DNA of 64,000 bases from Sanguinoderma infundibulare (taxonomy: Eukaryota > Basidiomycota > Agaricomycetes > Polyporales > Polyporaceae). This document shows positions 32,570 through 44,516 of this stretch, in pieces. The translations under genes and the position numbers were made by a program. Below the pieces are notes generated by a model. It searched no databases, was not told the origin of the DNA, and worked only from the letters and a program-made list of their open reading frames with translations. The stretch covers positions 372,001-436,000 of the forward strand of contig JAVLRN010000007.1 in assembly GCA_032821775.1 (NCBI GenBank). The letters run 5' to 3'. Position 1 is the stretch's first letter. The number at the start of each line of letters is the position of its first letter.

Positions 32570-34804
32570 GTGGCCGCACCCTCTGCTGCAATGATAGCCT
32601 TGTCGATGATTGTCTTTCGGCTGTCCCAACACGAAAAGTTGTTTGCGACCCTCACTTACGAGATGCTGTGCTTGTTCTTCGGTGTTATCTTCCGACTCAT
32701 GCCTAGTATCCTCGTGATAGCACCCCGCCGACGTCATGGACTACCTACCCTGACGAATGATATGTGCAACCTCCTGTGTTTAAACCTTCGGTTACCACTT
32801 GAAGATATTGACAAACTATGGGAGACCACTGGCGACTTGCTCGTGGAGGAATACGAGAATGGCCAGGTGTCTGACATAGCCTTCGATCTCGATGAAGCTC
32901 TCAAAAAGTTGGCCCCTCATTTCGGCCTTGGTAAGCTCATATTTGTGGGCTAGCGTAATTGTGCTTACTGGGACCAGGGGCTGAGGTTATCGCTCCTCCG
33001 GTACGATGCTGTATCACCGAAGATTGCCGCCAGCAAGGATTGCCTTTGGGCCAAGATCGCAAGGAGTTCCTTGGCACATTGTATATGCACAGCCGAGGTG
33101 TACTTCCAATACAGATCATGATGCTGTATTGTCGAGGTATGCTTCACCTCTCAAGTCTGGTTGTCCTATATGCCCAACCGAATATCTGTGCCAGGGTGCA
33201 ACACCACGTACTGGCCGAATTATTATGTATCTAACACTGATTCCACTATGTCTGTTCAGCGATATTATGGAGGAGTTCCGAAGTTTGTAGAGGCCATGCA
33301 GCATGCATATGTCGAAGAAGAGCTTGTACAGCTCTTCAGACATCAGATGGCTTTTTCGCAATATGTCCGCCCATCGTCGCTATGAATAGTATGGCAACAC
33401 CTAACTGACATCGCGAGCAGTGCTTCCGGCAACGCTTGTGCCAAGATCTACAACTTGGCTCTTTGCAAACCGGCAGAAGAACAACTGAGAATCACATCCG
33501 AAATCATATGGAATGCATTCTACGTTCATACTCTCCTCCTACATCACGCTCGTCACGACACACATTTGGAGCTGCCTCATACAGGGGAGCAGCATGATCA
33601 TTTCACTGCTGTGCTGAATGCTCGTAATGAACAGATGGTTGGCATTGGACAACCAGAATGGGCCCACGCATGTGACGACTGCAAAAAAATCATCAAACCG
33701 GCAGACCAAGGTGGGGAAGATGCTCCGTGGAGTAAATCCACTTGCTGGTTTGCTTCTCCATTGTGCTTACTCTCGGTCTGCAGGTCATATCTCAGCCTGT
33801 GTCATGAACAGCGTGACCATAGGACATCCTTGGTGCCACTTCTACCACTGCACAGAACACTTGCACTCTCCCTGAGATAGGCACTGCGAAACTCATCACT
33901 CATTAGATTCCGTGTACGCGATCCAGGGGTGCGATCTCCCCTGTACAGATGGTAAGCGCACTTGCAGCAATCCGAAGCACCGCAGCGTTGAGGAAGAGCG
34001 ATGGCAATGAGGTTGAGCCCTTTTCAAGCTCAAGCGTCGACTAGAGGCTAGGCATTTTGCTTCCAGTATACGCACCCTGTCTGCGGAGGACCACCATGCC
34101 GTGCTCAACAATCCCGATCTCGACCTCGATGATCCCGCTGTCACCTCTAACGTCGATGGCAAATCCTCCAAAAAACACCAAAAGAACACTAAATCTACGC
34201 TCACCCGTCGCTGGACCAATAATGAGCAGTTGCTTGTGCGGCCGTGCAGCATCATACTCTTCAGGGCAACATTCTACGAAGCTGAGTCGCTTCCTAATGC
34301 TAGGGTATAGATTGCTGTCAGTCATCTTCAACAGCTTCCCGCTGACAGCGTTATTAGTTGATACTCAATGCGACGTTCCCGAGGCATTTTCCCCGGGCGC
34401 TCCCGTCTTTTGTGTTCTACGACAAGAACTGCCAGTTGCTCAAGCATCTTGTTAACATCCAAGATGACCACCTCCTCCACATGGGATTTCCCGTAGACGT
34501 ATTTCACGCCATCAACAAACACAGCAAGGAGGATCGCTTCTGTCAGAAACACTGCAATCCCGCTGGCTTTCCGGAGTTGGTCAATGATAAACAGGAGTGG
34601 ATTTTCAACTGCTCGGTTTGCGAGCAGATCAACGTGTGGTTTGGACAGTTCTTGCCCGTGGTCTGGGAGATGTCCGAAGTACACTTCAACTTCTTTCTCG
34701 ATGAAATGATCGCCATCTACAACGAGTACAAGGTTGCTGCTCTTACTGCCACGGGACGTCGTCCTCGCCTCATCCCTGTAGAAGAGCTGACCGCGTCACA
34801 GTAG
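32570..34804 (+). CDS. CxC5/CxC6-type cysteine-cluster protein associated with KDZ transposons
   Basis: Plus-strand exons carry NDMCNLLCLNLRLPLEDIDK...HFGLG; then CCITEDCRQQG, MLYCRG and the NTTYWPNYYVSN zone (CxC5-like cluster) with VQRYYGGVPKFVEAMQHAYVE; then CAKIYNLALCKPAEEQLRI...HARNEQMVGIGQPEWAHACDDC; then NSVTIGHPWCHFYHCTEH...YAIQGCDLPC, GKRTCSNPKHRSVEEER (CxC6-like); and finally PRALPSFVFYDKNCQLLKH, FPVDVFHAINKHSKEDRFCQ, EQINVWFGQFLPVV, FNFFLDEM. The last part is strongly typical of the basidiomycete proteins described as linked to Kyakuja-Dileera-Zisupton transposases. Introns of about 20-80 bp separate exons; near 33875 a frame change is needed (LHS to DRHCETHHSLDS), so one exon boundary is missed or the copy is mutated. 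The stop is TAG at 34802-34804. No KDZ transposase is seen nearby. Confidence 0.65.
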
Positions 34805-35214
34805 ACAGGTGCATATCACTCATATTTCCGCAGTGTCCGACCTTCTCAATTGTCCTACCCCCATGTCCCTTAATGTCTGATAGCCAATTACAAGTTTATA
34901 CCTTCGCAGAAGATGCCCTCACACTATTACGACCTCCGATATCGTCTATAAAGTATCGTATCTCCTCCCGATGTACAATCATTATACCTGCTGTCATTCC
35001 CCATGTCCGGCCTCATTTGAGCACACCCTGGCATCTCCATCAAACTGTTTGATGACACCAGTGGTTGGCTGGAACAGATCCTATGATGTTATCTCAAAAT
35101 CATGACTGTTTTGCCGCCGCATAATCATTTGTTCATTCTGGCACAAATTTCTATCACTTCAAATTTATACACGTGTGGGCAACCGGCTAATTGTGAGATG
35201 TTGCAACCATGTTC
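34805..35214. other. Intergenic
   Basis: No coding or repeat feature supported between the convergent ends of the flanking genes. Confidence 0.4.
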
Positions 35215-38200
35215 CTACTGCGCTTGCACGAAATGGCAATACGAAAACTCCCAGGATGCCTGATCCATCCTCTCACCCAATTTCCCCGCCTGCTTGGCTC
35301 CCTTCAGCGTGTCCCTCCATTGCCATGCATTCATTGGTGCGGCTTTCCTGGCGTAAATGTCCTGCAACCAACACTGGAACCAGTGCTCCTGCCAAGACGT
35401 CCAGATTCTGGTGTACGCGCCTCCCCTCACCCATGCAGCGTGCTTCGGCCACCATGAGACGTCTTTGGTCTGGCTTCCCCTTCCTGGATAACTCGCATTC
35501 AGTTCCGAGCCGTGTAATCCATTTCCAGAACACTTACCGGTATGCACTTTAACCACACCCACAATAATGTCGAGTTCCTCGATCGACAAGGTATCATCGA
35601 TGTACATGCGCCCGTCATCCTCCATGGTAACGGGGGCATGATGATCCAGCTCATCAAGGCTTGGCCCGACCATCAGCTCGTCATGCAGCATTGCGCGAAG
35701 CGCCGAATCAGTCTGCCGCCCGGTCACCTCCACCATGATATGCCATACGATACCGCCTTTCATCCATGCTGCATGGATGTGGGGTAGGTGGGCTATCTCT
35801 AGCACGCGTTCGCAGTATGCGTCATAGTCCTTGACTGTAGGATGCTCACTCTTCTCCCTCATGGGGGCCAACATGCGACGGGACAACAGCGTGCGCACAG
35901 TCGACTCTCCGGAAGGCGGGCACTCCAAGTGAATTCCGGTATGGAACGGGACCCTGAGTCAAGCAGGGCAAGAAGCGCAGTCCGACTCGTGTCTGGTGGC
36001 TGGAGGCATCAGACCAAGTACATCGCACCCATCAGGCTGGTCTAAGGCTGGACATAGGTCGACCTGCAGATTTTGGTCCTCGATCTTGTAGCCCCGTTTC
36101 TGAGCTTTCCAATGATACTAAAACCATGTGAAATGGATAGAAACTGAGGGAGATATGAGGAAAACAATCTGGCAAAGTTTGAAGCACAATCAATCAAAAC
36201 TGTGACCTAGAGGGTGACAACAATGTCACAGGTCACTTTGATTCACAGATTTCGAATCAAAGGTGACCTGTGACATTGTTGTCACCCTCTAGGTCACAGT
36301 TTTGATTGATTGTGCTTCAAACTTTGCCAGATTGTTTTCCTCATATCTCCCTCAGTTTCTATCCATTTCACATGGTTTTAGTATCATTGGAAAGCTCAGA
36401 AACGGGGCTACAAGATCGAGGACCAAAATCTGCAGGTCGACCTATGTCCAGCCTTAGGCTGGTCAGCAGCAACCACGCCTGAGTGTCAGGATCGCTGCGG
36501 TACTTCATGAGGACCCACCAAAAGACATTGTCCAGATTGTCCTTTGGATCGGAGACACTGGGGGCCCGATGATGCTCGAGCGAGATTCATTGCCGGGGAG
36601 AGGGCTCGCGCATGAGGTAGTGAGGATGGCACGAGTCTAGATCCCACGTGAACACTAGTGCGCGGGAGGCCCAGTTGCCATTCATTACCACCCACGTCCA
36701 TCCCGAGATGCACTGCCATACTGCCAGGTCCACAGGGAAGTTTTTCTCCAGTTCTCTGTAGATCTGCAGCAGATTCTTTTCGTACATCGTGTAGTTGACC
36801 TCGGCAAAGATGCGCGTTTGGTTTACCCTGATGCCATACCAATTGAAGAGATGGAAGGTCTGTTGAGGGCTGAGGTCCTGAATGCTACGATCTTTTGGGG
36901 TCGGATTGAGCAGTACATCATTGTCGCGGAGAGGATCGGTGACAACAAGGTCTACCAGATGCTGTCACATGGACCTCCAGGAAATCCGCTGTGCGATGCA
37001 CAACGCATCCAGGATAGAGCGCCACTCCGCATCCGAGGACACCATGTCCATAGATCCCCATGCTGGCGGAAACCATAGATCCCACTCATCGTAAAATGAG
37101 CTGTATTGCCTACAGTCCGCAGGGTGCGCCAGCCAGAGTGCCCTGTAAGCGGCGGGGGCCATAGCGGTATGATACTCTGACCCGTGCCAACGCTCTGGCA
37201 GATCTGGATAGATCGATCTGGGGTCAACCCAAAGGTACACCCGAGATCGGCAGTAGGGGGGCAACCCAGTGTTCGCATGCGCCTCATGCTCACGGCACGC
37301 AATCCCTTCCTCATTGGTCTCCACCAGCACATGCTGCTGCGAACCTCGCTCCCTTCTAGCGAAGAATTCCACCCTCGTTTCACCCGATAGCTGATATGGT
37401 CCAAATGGCGCACAGTCATCCTCAATCCACGAATAGTCGGGCAACGGGCGCGTATAGTCACCACCGCACAGAGTCACGACGCATGGCCTTCCCGCAGGCA
37501 GGTGGTGTCTCGCGAGTACCACCTCCTCTTCTGAGGGGGGCGCGAAGGCCGCCATGAATGGCGCTTGATGGCAACACTTCTCGGCTTGTTTCGTGCCGCA
37601 CCACAATACGAAGATAGGCACGTTGGTGGCTTGGAGAACCGGAAGGATGTTGAACCACCTGCAGTTCTCCGGATCAATGATGGTACCGACATGGAGGTTG
37701 ACGGAAAAGTCAGTTATGGTGGAATTGCAGAGTGCATCAACCCAGGAGGACGGGACTCGCTTGTGTTGCAAGAATATGCCACCCAGTCCAGGACACAAGT
37801 CCAGGTGTCATAATTGACGTGCGTGGTGTCGACAACTGGGACTGAGCCTCCGACAGCTCTGGGGTAGAGCCAGAGCGCCACTGCCAAGGAGCAACGGGCG
37901 ACAAGCATTTGGAAAGCATTGTGCGACCAACAGATCGAGATGGTCACACCGCGTGGAGAGGCATGGAGGTTGCAGTACCCGAAGTCCTCTGGGTGTGCCC
38001 AGTGTTCTTGATCATGAATGGCATACCGCATGCTGATACCACACACGCTGTGTTCGGTCGATGTAAGAAGCAATTCCGACACAAAAAGAAGGCCCTTCTC
38101 GAGTCGAATCCATGCATTGCGAAGCTCCTCTGGCAATCCCCACCCAGCTGCGAATTGCTGTGGTGCCAGCATCGTCGGATCGACGCAGAGACATGAAAGC

Positions 38201-38430
38201 AGGGGATCACCGATTGGCAGGCACGAGAATAAGAAAGGGAGCTTGGGGTATTTGTTCGTGCCGATGCGGGGGCATAGCAGAGAATGGATTGGCCTGTTCT
38301 CGGCAATGGTGTCGTCTGTGGCGGCGGCGAGCGAGATAATGGGGGGAACATTGAAAACTGTATAGATCTGCCCATCTTCATCTGCGAATGTGTGGAGGTT
38401 GTTACGCCTACCTCAACATGTTGGGGCATT
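35215..38430 (-). CDS. Basidiomycete hypothetical protein, split by a MITE
   Basis: A minus-strand multi-exon gene. Recognisable blocks: WTCVLDWVAYSCNTSESRP (37760), NCRWFNILPVLQATNVPIFV (37660), a segment with VYLWVDPRSIYPDLPERW and HTAMAPAAYRALWLAHPADC (37180), LLQIYRELEKNFPVDLAVWQ and NGNWASRALVFTWDLD (36700), then the palindromic insertion at 36043-36456, then TVRTLLSRRMLAPMRE, TVKDYDAYCERVLEIAHLPH, ELDIIVGVVKVHTG and AAWVRGGAYTRIWTSWQEHW down to 35215. Joining across the insertion with a single target copy gives WLLLTSLMGAMYLV without a break, so the MITE hit one gene. It resembles a repeated, uncharacterised family I have seen in Polyporales-type genomes; no domain name or function can be given. 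A stop just after the junction (near 36020) suggests further decay. Confidence 0.5.
36043..36456. mobile_element. Palindromic MITE (foldback element), 414 bp
   Basis: Two arms of about 200 bp are perfect reverse complements by eye (TAAGGCTGGACATAGGTCGA at one end, its complement at the other), apart from one extra C near the centre and a loop of about 9 nt (ACAGATTTC). The element is bordered by GGCTGGTC on both sides (36035-36042 and 36457-36464), an 8-bp target duplication, or 9 bp if the A is counted. Long inverted arms with 8-9 bp duplications suggest Mutator-like (MULE) mobilisation; hAT also gives 8 bp. It has no coding capacity and the arm identity implies recent origin. Confidence 0.88.
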
Positions 38431-39304
38431 AATCAACTCGGTACAACATTCCTTTGCTCACCAGTTGCTATCAGACATGATTGGTTCGCCTTGATACCGT
38501 TGTTCTGGAACTTGTTCACAGGATTCCTGCACAATCCATGAGAGCAGCTCTTCAACCTTCGCCTCACTCATACATTACCTTGAGTTGTTATGAGAATGCT
38601 AAACGACACTGTTCACCAAAGCGATGGGACAGGGGACTGGATGTGCATAGGCGACGCGCATGTGATGTTCTGGACAAAAATGACAGCACGCCTAAAACGG
38701 CTGTCAGCACTCATTACTACCAAATGACAGCATGCCTAAAACGGCTGTTGGCACTCATTACTACCTACCGCGCACACCCTGCATGCGCGGGGTCCAGGCA
38801 CACCCAGACCGCAGACCCATCCTCATGCATGTCCTTGTGCCTCCTATCTGTCTCCCATTGGGTCGAGCAATTGCCATATCGGGAACAAACCTTCAAATAT
38901 GGCAGGCGATTTTACAGCAACATGGCGCGACAAGACACCACTTTCGAACATGCGCCCTCCGAATACCTGTGACCGTGCTCATACTATACCCTCATCCCCA
39001 GCTATAGGTTGCCCAGGCTCATGGCGTCCATGGAAAATACCACTCATAAATAACTACTGAGGGGAAGGCCCTAAGCACCCCCAATACCGCACAACACATA
39101 CAGGGTTTGCCGCATGCGAGGGTGACTTTCTGGACTGTAAGGTCGGGTTGAGGGTAGAAGCTCCCCTGAGGCCACGCCGAAATACCCGATTAACTGGTGC
39201 CGGCGTGTTCAATGCCTTTAAGTGCTTGACCCTAGTGCCCTCGAGCTACTCCCAGTGCATCCATACGCATACCCCAGGTACTCTCTCCCGTCGCTGCTTG
39301 CACA
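38431..39304. other. Intergenic with a 42-bp tandem duplication
   Basis: ATGACAGCAYGCCTAAAACG... occurs at 38680-38721 and again at 38724-38765, differing by three transitions. No gene is recognised. Confidence 0.5.
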
Positions 39305-39850
39305 ATGTCAGTTGAAAAGTGAGTAGCTCCAAACGAAGCAGTGTTTTGTTCGTGCCGAGCCTCTTGGATGCAATGCAGATTACATACTGTCACCCGACAC
39401 TTGTCTGCGCATGCTAGCACACGGCCGACCATTGGTGAGGGCGATTTTCCTGTCTGACCAGGCACACTACCTAACTTGCATACAGGTCACCAGCACCAAG
39501 TGAGGCTATGCGCCCTCAACAAGAAAATTCGTTCATTGACAAAACATCTCGGGCAGGTGGAGTGGGTGGAGGCGTGCATCTGCACGGACATGGAACGCAA
39601 GCTGCGTGAGGTCAAGGTTGCGGAGGCATGGGTCCGTGCGGACATGGAGCGCAGTGACGGCCAGCTTCACGAGGCAGAGGGCCGAGAGGCGTGCGTGTGC
39701 ATCAACTTGGAGTGCATGGAAAAGACACTCCGGGAGTACGTCACGCTCTTCCATTTGAAGAGCACCGAGTGCCACCAACTCCAGGCCGAGGTCCAGCAGC
39801 TTCGTTTGCATTGTTACACTCCACCACGGCTGATCGTGAAAAAGCTATGA
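39305..39850 (+). CDS. Small coiled-coil hypothetical protein
   Basis: The main exon (about 39487-39850) encodes ALNKKIRSLTKHLGQVEWVE and three imperfect repeats of the type EACxCxDMERxLREVxVAEA, then HLKSTECHQLQAEVQQLRL. Heptad-like spacing of Leu/Val and alternating charge suggest a coiled coil. An upstream ATG at 39305 (MSVEK) with a GTGAGT donor could be the first exon, but the phase to the downstream frame does not fit, so the start is unknown; MHTGHQHQ at 39476 is the alternative. Function unknown. Confidence 0.4.
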
Positions 39851-39979
39851 TATGACATTTCCCGGATCACCTGTGCATTCATGTAGTCAAGGGCATATTT
39901 ATGGTCTGGGTTCAGGGTTGTATATACACCAATGCATGAGCAACACGGTGCCCCAAGTCCTATCGTTAATGGGCCTGAT

Positions 39980-40870
39980 TACGAGCGCAGGTGAACTTGA
40001 TGCAGCGATGATCGGCCGCCTTGTGCATGGCACGCGTTCACTACTTGCTCCTGGATACGCGCTGAGCGGTGACTGCCTTGAAGCGCATGAACAATGCATT
40101 TCTGGGATGCCCGCCACCACTTGCCACTAGTTTTTCCCTGCGCGCAGCCCAGACGGGTTTCGATGTCTGCCGTCGTGTTAGCGCGCATCCGGTATTGACG
40201 TGGAAATGCAAACATTACTGTCCTTCCAAGAACAAGGCGATTGGTGGCCCTTTACACATCGCGTGCATCGCAACGCCTCGCTTCTGCAGCCTACCCAAGG
40301 TTTACAAGGTTTGCCCAAACGCGCACAGCGCTCGCAAGGGTCCGCTTGAACTTCCAGGACCACGCGGCGGACCTCTGCAATGGAATGTCACTCACATGGG
40401 TGACGAGTCTGAAAGACCGGACAATGATGTACCTGCTTTGGTGGGCATCATGTGTTCTTCCTCTGCTTTCGTAGCGGTGCGGATGAGAGGTGCCCAATTG
40501 TTGTCGAGAACCATGGGCAGCGGTGACTCAGACTTCACCGCACAGGGTTCAGCATCATCACCTGAACGGCGTTCTTCTTTCGAGCTCCTGGAAAAACAAT
40601 AGTTGGAGCGCACCTTCCAATTTCACAGACGCCTCGGGCATGGCCTTGTGAGTGGCTTGGATTTCTCAGGGTGGGATACGAAATGACAAACGAGCCAAAG
40701 AACTTACCAGTCAAGGGCACCCCAGACCAAGTCGAAGATGTGGAAGTATGCCCAGCGAGACAGGGAGAGAGAACAGATGGGACGCCAGTCGGAAGTGCAC
40801 GCCCCCTGCGCCGCCTCGTGTGAAACCGTTCGTTGTGCATGGTTACCCGAAGGACTTGCAAGTACATTCT
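39980..40870 (-). CDS. Zn2Cys6-like hypothetical protein
   Basis: Minus strand: an exon RSSKEERRSGDDAEPC...TKAGTSLSGLSDSSPM ends at a GTGAGT donor (about 40396); after a short intron with AAG acceptor the next exon reads CERCARLGKPCKPWVGC...RCTRCVKGHQSPCSW (about 40350-40230). The spacing CX2CX6CX12CX2CX7C fits the fungal Zn2Cys6 binuclear cluster, with one extra Cys. The cluster resembles the one in the antisense gene of the gypsy element. Sequence downstream (40215-39980) cannot be assigned to one frame. Whether this is a host gene or a stray element-derived copy is open. Confidence 0.45.
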
Positions 40871-41439
40871 CCCCCAGAATAATCTTGGAACATCATGATT
40901 TTGGTTCTGGGTGCCAGTCCAATTTCTTCAATGTGATACACAGGAACAGTCCGTATCATAAATCGTGGTTCGTGTAACCTACTGATGCACGTTTCTGCTC
41001 AGGCATGCACACGGCAAGGCACGCTCAGGGCAACTCGGGCCATGGATAACCACATCATGCATTCCCTACATCATCCAATCCTATGAGTACTGTGGATCTC
41101 GTAACTCAGCTGGTAGAATAGCAGAGTTTGGTTAGCTGCACTTGACCACAAGCCTAGATTTGTACCAGATCCAATGATGGCATGCGAAGCATGCAGCCCC
41201 TCCGAAGGGAATCTGGCGGGGCATGCAATGGTGCAGCTGACAGCCGAATGATGCAAGCCTGACACACGAGCACACAGAGCACTCAACAGTACAGTTCACA
41301 AATCCATGCAGCTCGAGCGCGTGGCGCATGTGGCCACCACCTGACAGCCATCGAGGACGCACTGAGATGTGGGCAGACGCACTCGCTGTTGTTCTCTAAG
41401 ACATTGGCGAGGAATGAGATATATGATTAAGAACAAGTT
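40871..41439. other. Intergenic with a tRNA-like stretch
   Basis: No protein gene. See the tRNA-like sequence at 41094-41173. Confidence 0.4.
41094..41173 (+). other. tRNA-like sequence, probably a tRNA pseudogene or SINE head
   Basis: GGATCTC at the 5' end can pair with CAGATCC near the 3' end (6 of 7), and TAACTCAGCTGG matches the pol III A-box TRGCNNAGYNGG except G to A at one site. The B-box region GATTTGTACC departs from GGTTCGANTCC at several sites, and the anticodon arm is irregular. It is probably not a working tRNA. Confidence 0.3.
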
Positions 41440-44260
41440 CTATGTGTAAATTGGTGAAGACTCGGGGCTCTTAGCCAGTAAGTACGCCGTCTTCACCCTG
41501 AAGTCGACACACCACTTTCCCCCTTCCCTAACCCGCAAACAGCGCATGTCCAAGCACAGAATGTCGCCTGGAATGAGCTCATTAGCGGCGAACTGACCTG
41601 CGTTCTGGCCAGGTAGCGGGACGCTCTTCATGCCATTGTACATGTTCACAAGACACCACTGCGGCCCAGCAGAGATCCGTCGAGCTAGCACATATCCGAA
41701 TGTGTCATCTGAATGGACATTATCAGCTTGCACACATCACAATGAAGATGTATGCACCCTTGCCCCCCTCGGTGAAGTTGTAGATGCCTTCCAGCCTCTC
41801 CTGGTCAGCGGGGCTCAAGAGTTGGATGCCGAAGGTTAGCTTGGAGGGTAGCGATCGATTGATGACGAGCTCGAACCTGTCGAGGCGGCCGAACATGATG
41901 ATCACTATTGCGCGGACACTTTCAGGGTCGCCAATCGACAGAGTGTTGTCGCTCCAGTGCACATCCGCAGGGACATGGCGAAGGTGGAACCTCACCCGGT
42001 CATTGGGTCACCAGCCTGGTGGCTCTACGAGCAGGCGCCAAATGTGGCTGAGCCACGGGTTGAGCAAGGTCGACATGCAATGGACAGGCTCGAATGACAT
42101 ACCTGACTTGGTCATTCGTGAGGGGCGCCAGGTGCTCCTTGACGAGCTCGAGTTCTGGAATGATCTGTGTGCCAGGCTCCTGCACATCGTCACTCGTTTG
42201 GCCTTTGGAGACGTCAATGACCATAAAGTCCCATGTGTGGGCAAATGTGGCGGGGATGTACCGACAATGGAACCCTCTTCCTCGAAGTCTGCGACCTCCA
42301 CCGAACTACGGTCCCTGGCTGTGGATGGCGGCTGGCTGGGAACGAGCGGATTGAGGTGATCCTGCACATCGTTGTTTGCCTGCCCTTGAGGGTCATCAAG
42401 CACAACCACATCTGCTGTCTGGGCAGAAGGGACTTACTGACAGATGAACTGTCTTCATCACCACTGTCCGTGAGCTCCAGGGCACCAAGGTCCCTCTTCG
42501 ATGGAGGGGGAGGGGACAGAGAACTGTCCTCACGCTTTCACTTTGGCCTCAACGACATGGACCGTGGGGGAAGAGTAGATGGAAGCCACGGGGGTAGGGG
42601 GCAAGGGGTGTTCATGGGCAGTTCCGGGAGGCACCCGCATATAACAGGTAAGAACCTGGCTGCTGACATAATGGATATTACCCTCAGGAAACAGGTGAAC
42701 AGGTATCTTCCTACCAAGATATCGGTCACGGGTGATCGGCACACATGACGTCCAAGTACTAATGGTGTGGTCTGCTCACGCAACAAGTCCAACTCACAGG
42801 CAAAACTGGTCAGGGTAATGACATGATTGGGATGCATTGGTACTAGAAATACACGTCTGTTGCCCACAGTGTATTCTACACGAACAAAGACCTGTGTTGA
42901 GACACTCGCTTCACTTCTGGTCAGGGACATGAATCTTCTTGTGAGGCTAAAGACAGATGAAAACTGTGGGGACGTGGGCGAGAACGGTGGAGGAATGCAC
43001 AAGAGTGATCTTAATGTCCAAGCTCAACATGATTTCCGTCATGAACAGGACCTTTGTGTCGGCGATGTCAATGGACAGAACTAACGGCTGCGGATTGATG
43101 ACAGCCAAGTTGCGCTTGCCGTCGAGAGTGGCAAAGTCGATGTCTATATTGGTGCCCGCCAAAACCACCGACATATACAAATCTCCTGGAAGGTAATGAG
43201 CGACAAACGTGAGCAGCAAAGGGCATGGTAATCGCGAACCTTCACTAAGGGCGGTGAGATTGGCCATGGAGGCAGCAACCCACTTGGGTCGGGTCATGAT
43301 TTCTCACCGGACGGGATCGTAATGCATGGTCACATTGTGAAGAGGCCAGTGAATAGGTCTACCCTGCTCGGAACCAGGGCCGGAGCAGTAGTCCCAGCCG
43401 CTGAGCTTCAAGCTACCCGTGGTAGTAAGGGCCACCACTGGCAGCCCATCCTCATTGCCCTCTATGACATCAAGCTGATCATCGACGGGAACCTAACATG
43501 AGATGACATCACCAGAGGATAGACATCACCACCAATTGCGACTCACAAAGTAGTACTCCCGGAGAACACGAGCGAGTGGGTTGTTTGCAGCTGTGAGAGG
43601 CACTGCCCATGGGACAAGTCGAGGGGCGTTGGGGAGGACCCTGTAGCTTTGTGCCTTGCCGTCTTTCAGGTTGCTCTCTGGATGGGTATGGATGAGTGAG
43701 GGAGGAAGAGGGGTGCGAAGGGAATGTACCTGCGCGGGGTGGCATGGAGTGATTGGTGTCCGACACCACATGCGGCACTCGGCACTCAGTATGCATGTCT
43801 CCTTTGTACTTCAGATCGGTGATAGTCAACGCCAGCAGTGAGAAACCGCAATGCTGTGACAAGATAACACACCTGGGGGTTGGGGTGGAGCCCGATCTTC
43901 CGCTCCTTCCATAGGAGGTACATAGCCCTGTCAACCCACCAATCCTGTGACCAGATATCGGCAGGAGGTTTGCTCCCAGGGTCGCTTACGTTGGAGTCCA
44001 TCCACTTCTTGATACGTACATAGTCAACCTTGGCGCATTGACCGCTGGGGTCATCACTGGCCTGGAGGATCTTAAGGACATAGGATGACGAAGTCGGTTG
44101 GCCATCATCATCGGTGATGCCTGCCAACGCAAGAAAAAGTTTCTTCGGACAGCGTGAGTTAACAACAAGAGATCACTGCGTGGTACTGCACCTTGGGTAC
44201 GGTGTAGTGACTTTGTGTCCTGCAGATGAACGTTGGTAAGCATGTTCATGCAGCGACCAG
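41440..44260 (-). CDS. Multi-exon hypothetical gene 1 of an adjacent pair
   Basis: The minus-strand gene starts near MLTNVHLQDTKSLHRTQ (44246), then joins by GT-AG introns to ITDDDGQPTSSSYVLKILQ...WMDSNVSDP...MYLLWKERKIGLHPNPQ, GDMHTECRVPHVVSD, ESNLKDGKAQSYRVLPNAP...LREYYFV, VPVDDQLDVIEGNEDGLPVV...HWPLHNVTMHYDPV, MTRPKWVAASMANLTALSEG, GDLYMSVVLAGTNIDIDFAT, a variable region, and finally HVPADVHWSDNTLSIGD and DDTFGYVLARRISAGPQWCL down to a stop at 41440. One in-frame TGA (43304-43306) precedes EIMTRP, where TGG or CGA is expected. No domain is recognised. Blocks such as GDLY...IDIDFA recall GDLYLNLTFTIDKDKY in the next gene, so the two may be distant paralogues. Confidence 0.5.
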
Positions 44261-44516
44261 AATGAGAAGCTCACAGGACGGCCAGAGGCAGGATGTGTCG
44301 AGTACGGTCGGGGGTAGAAGGCATGGCGAAGCAGAAAGTGGGGTTGAGCGTCCCAACTAATCAGTGATCAGTCGACTGGTGCTGCTGATTATATCATCTG
44401 ATCCGGCTGGCAGAACATCACACGGGAGCATGGAGACTGATCGGGCATGCATTTCCAGGAAGCGACAACGTATCGATATGATGGATTACAAGTACAAAGG
44501 TAGAAAATGCTGGGAA

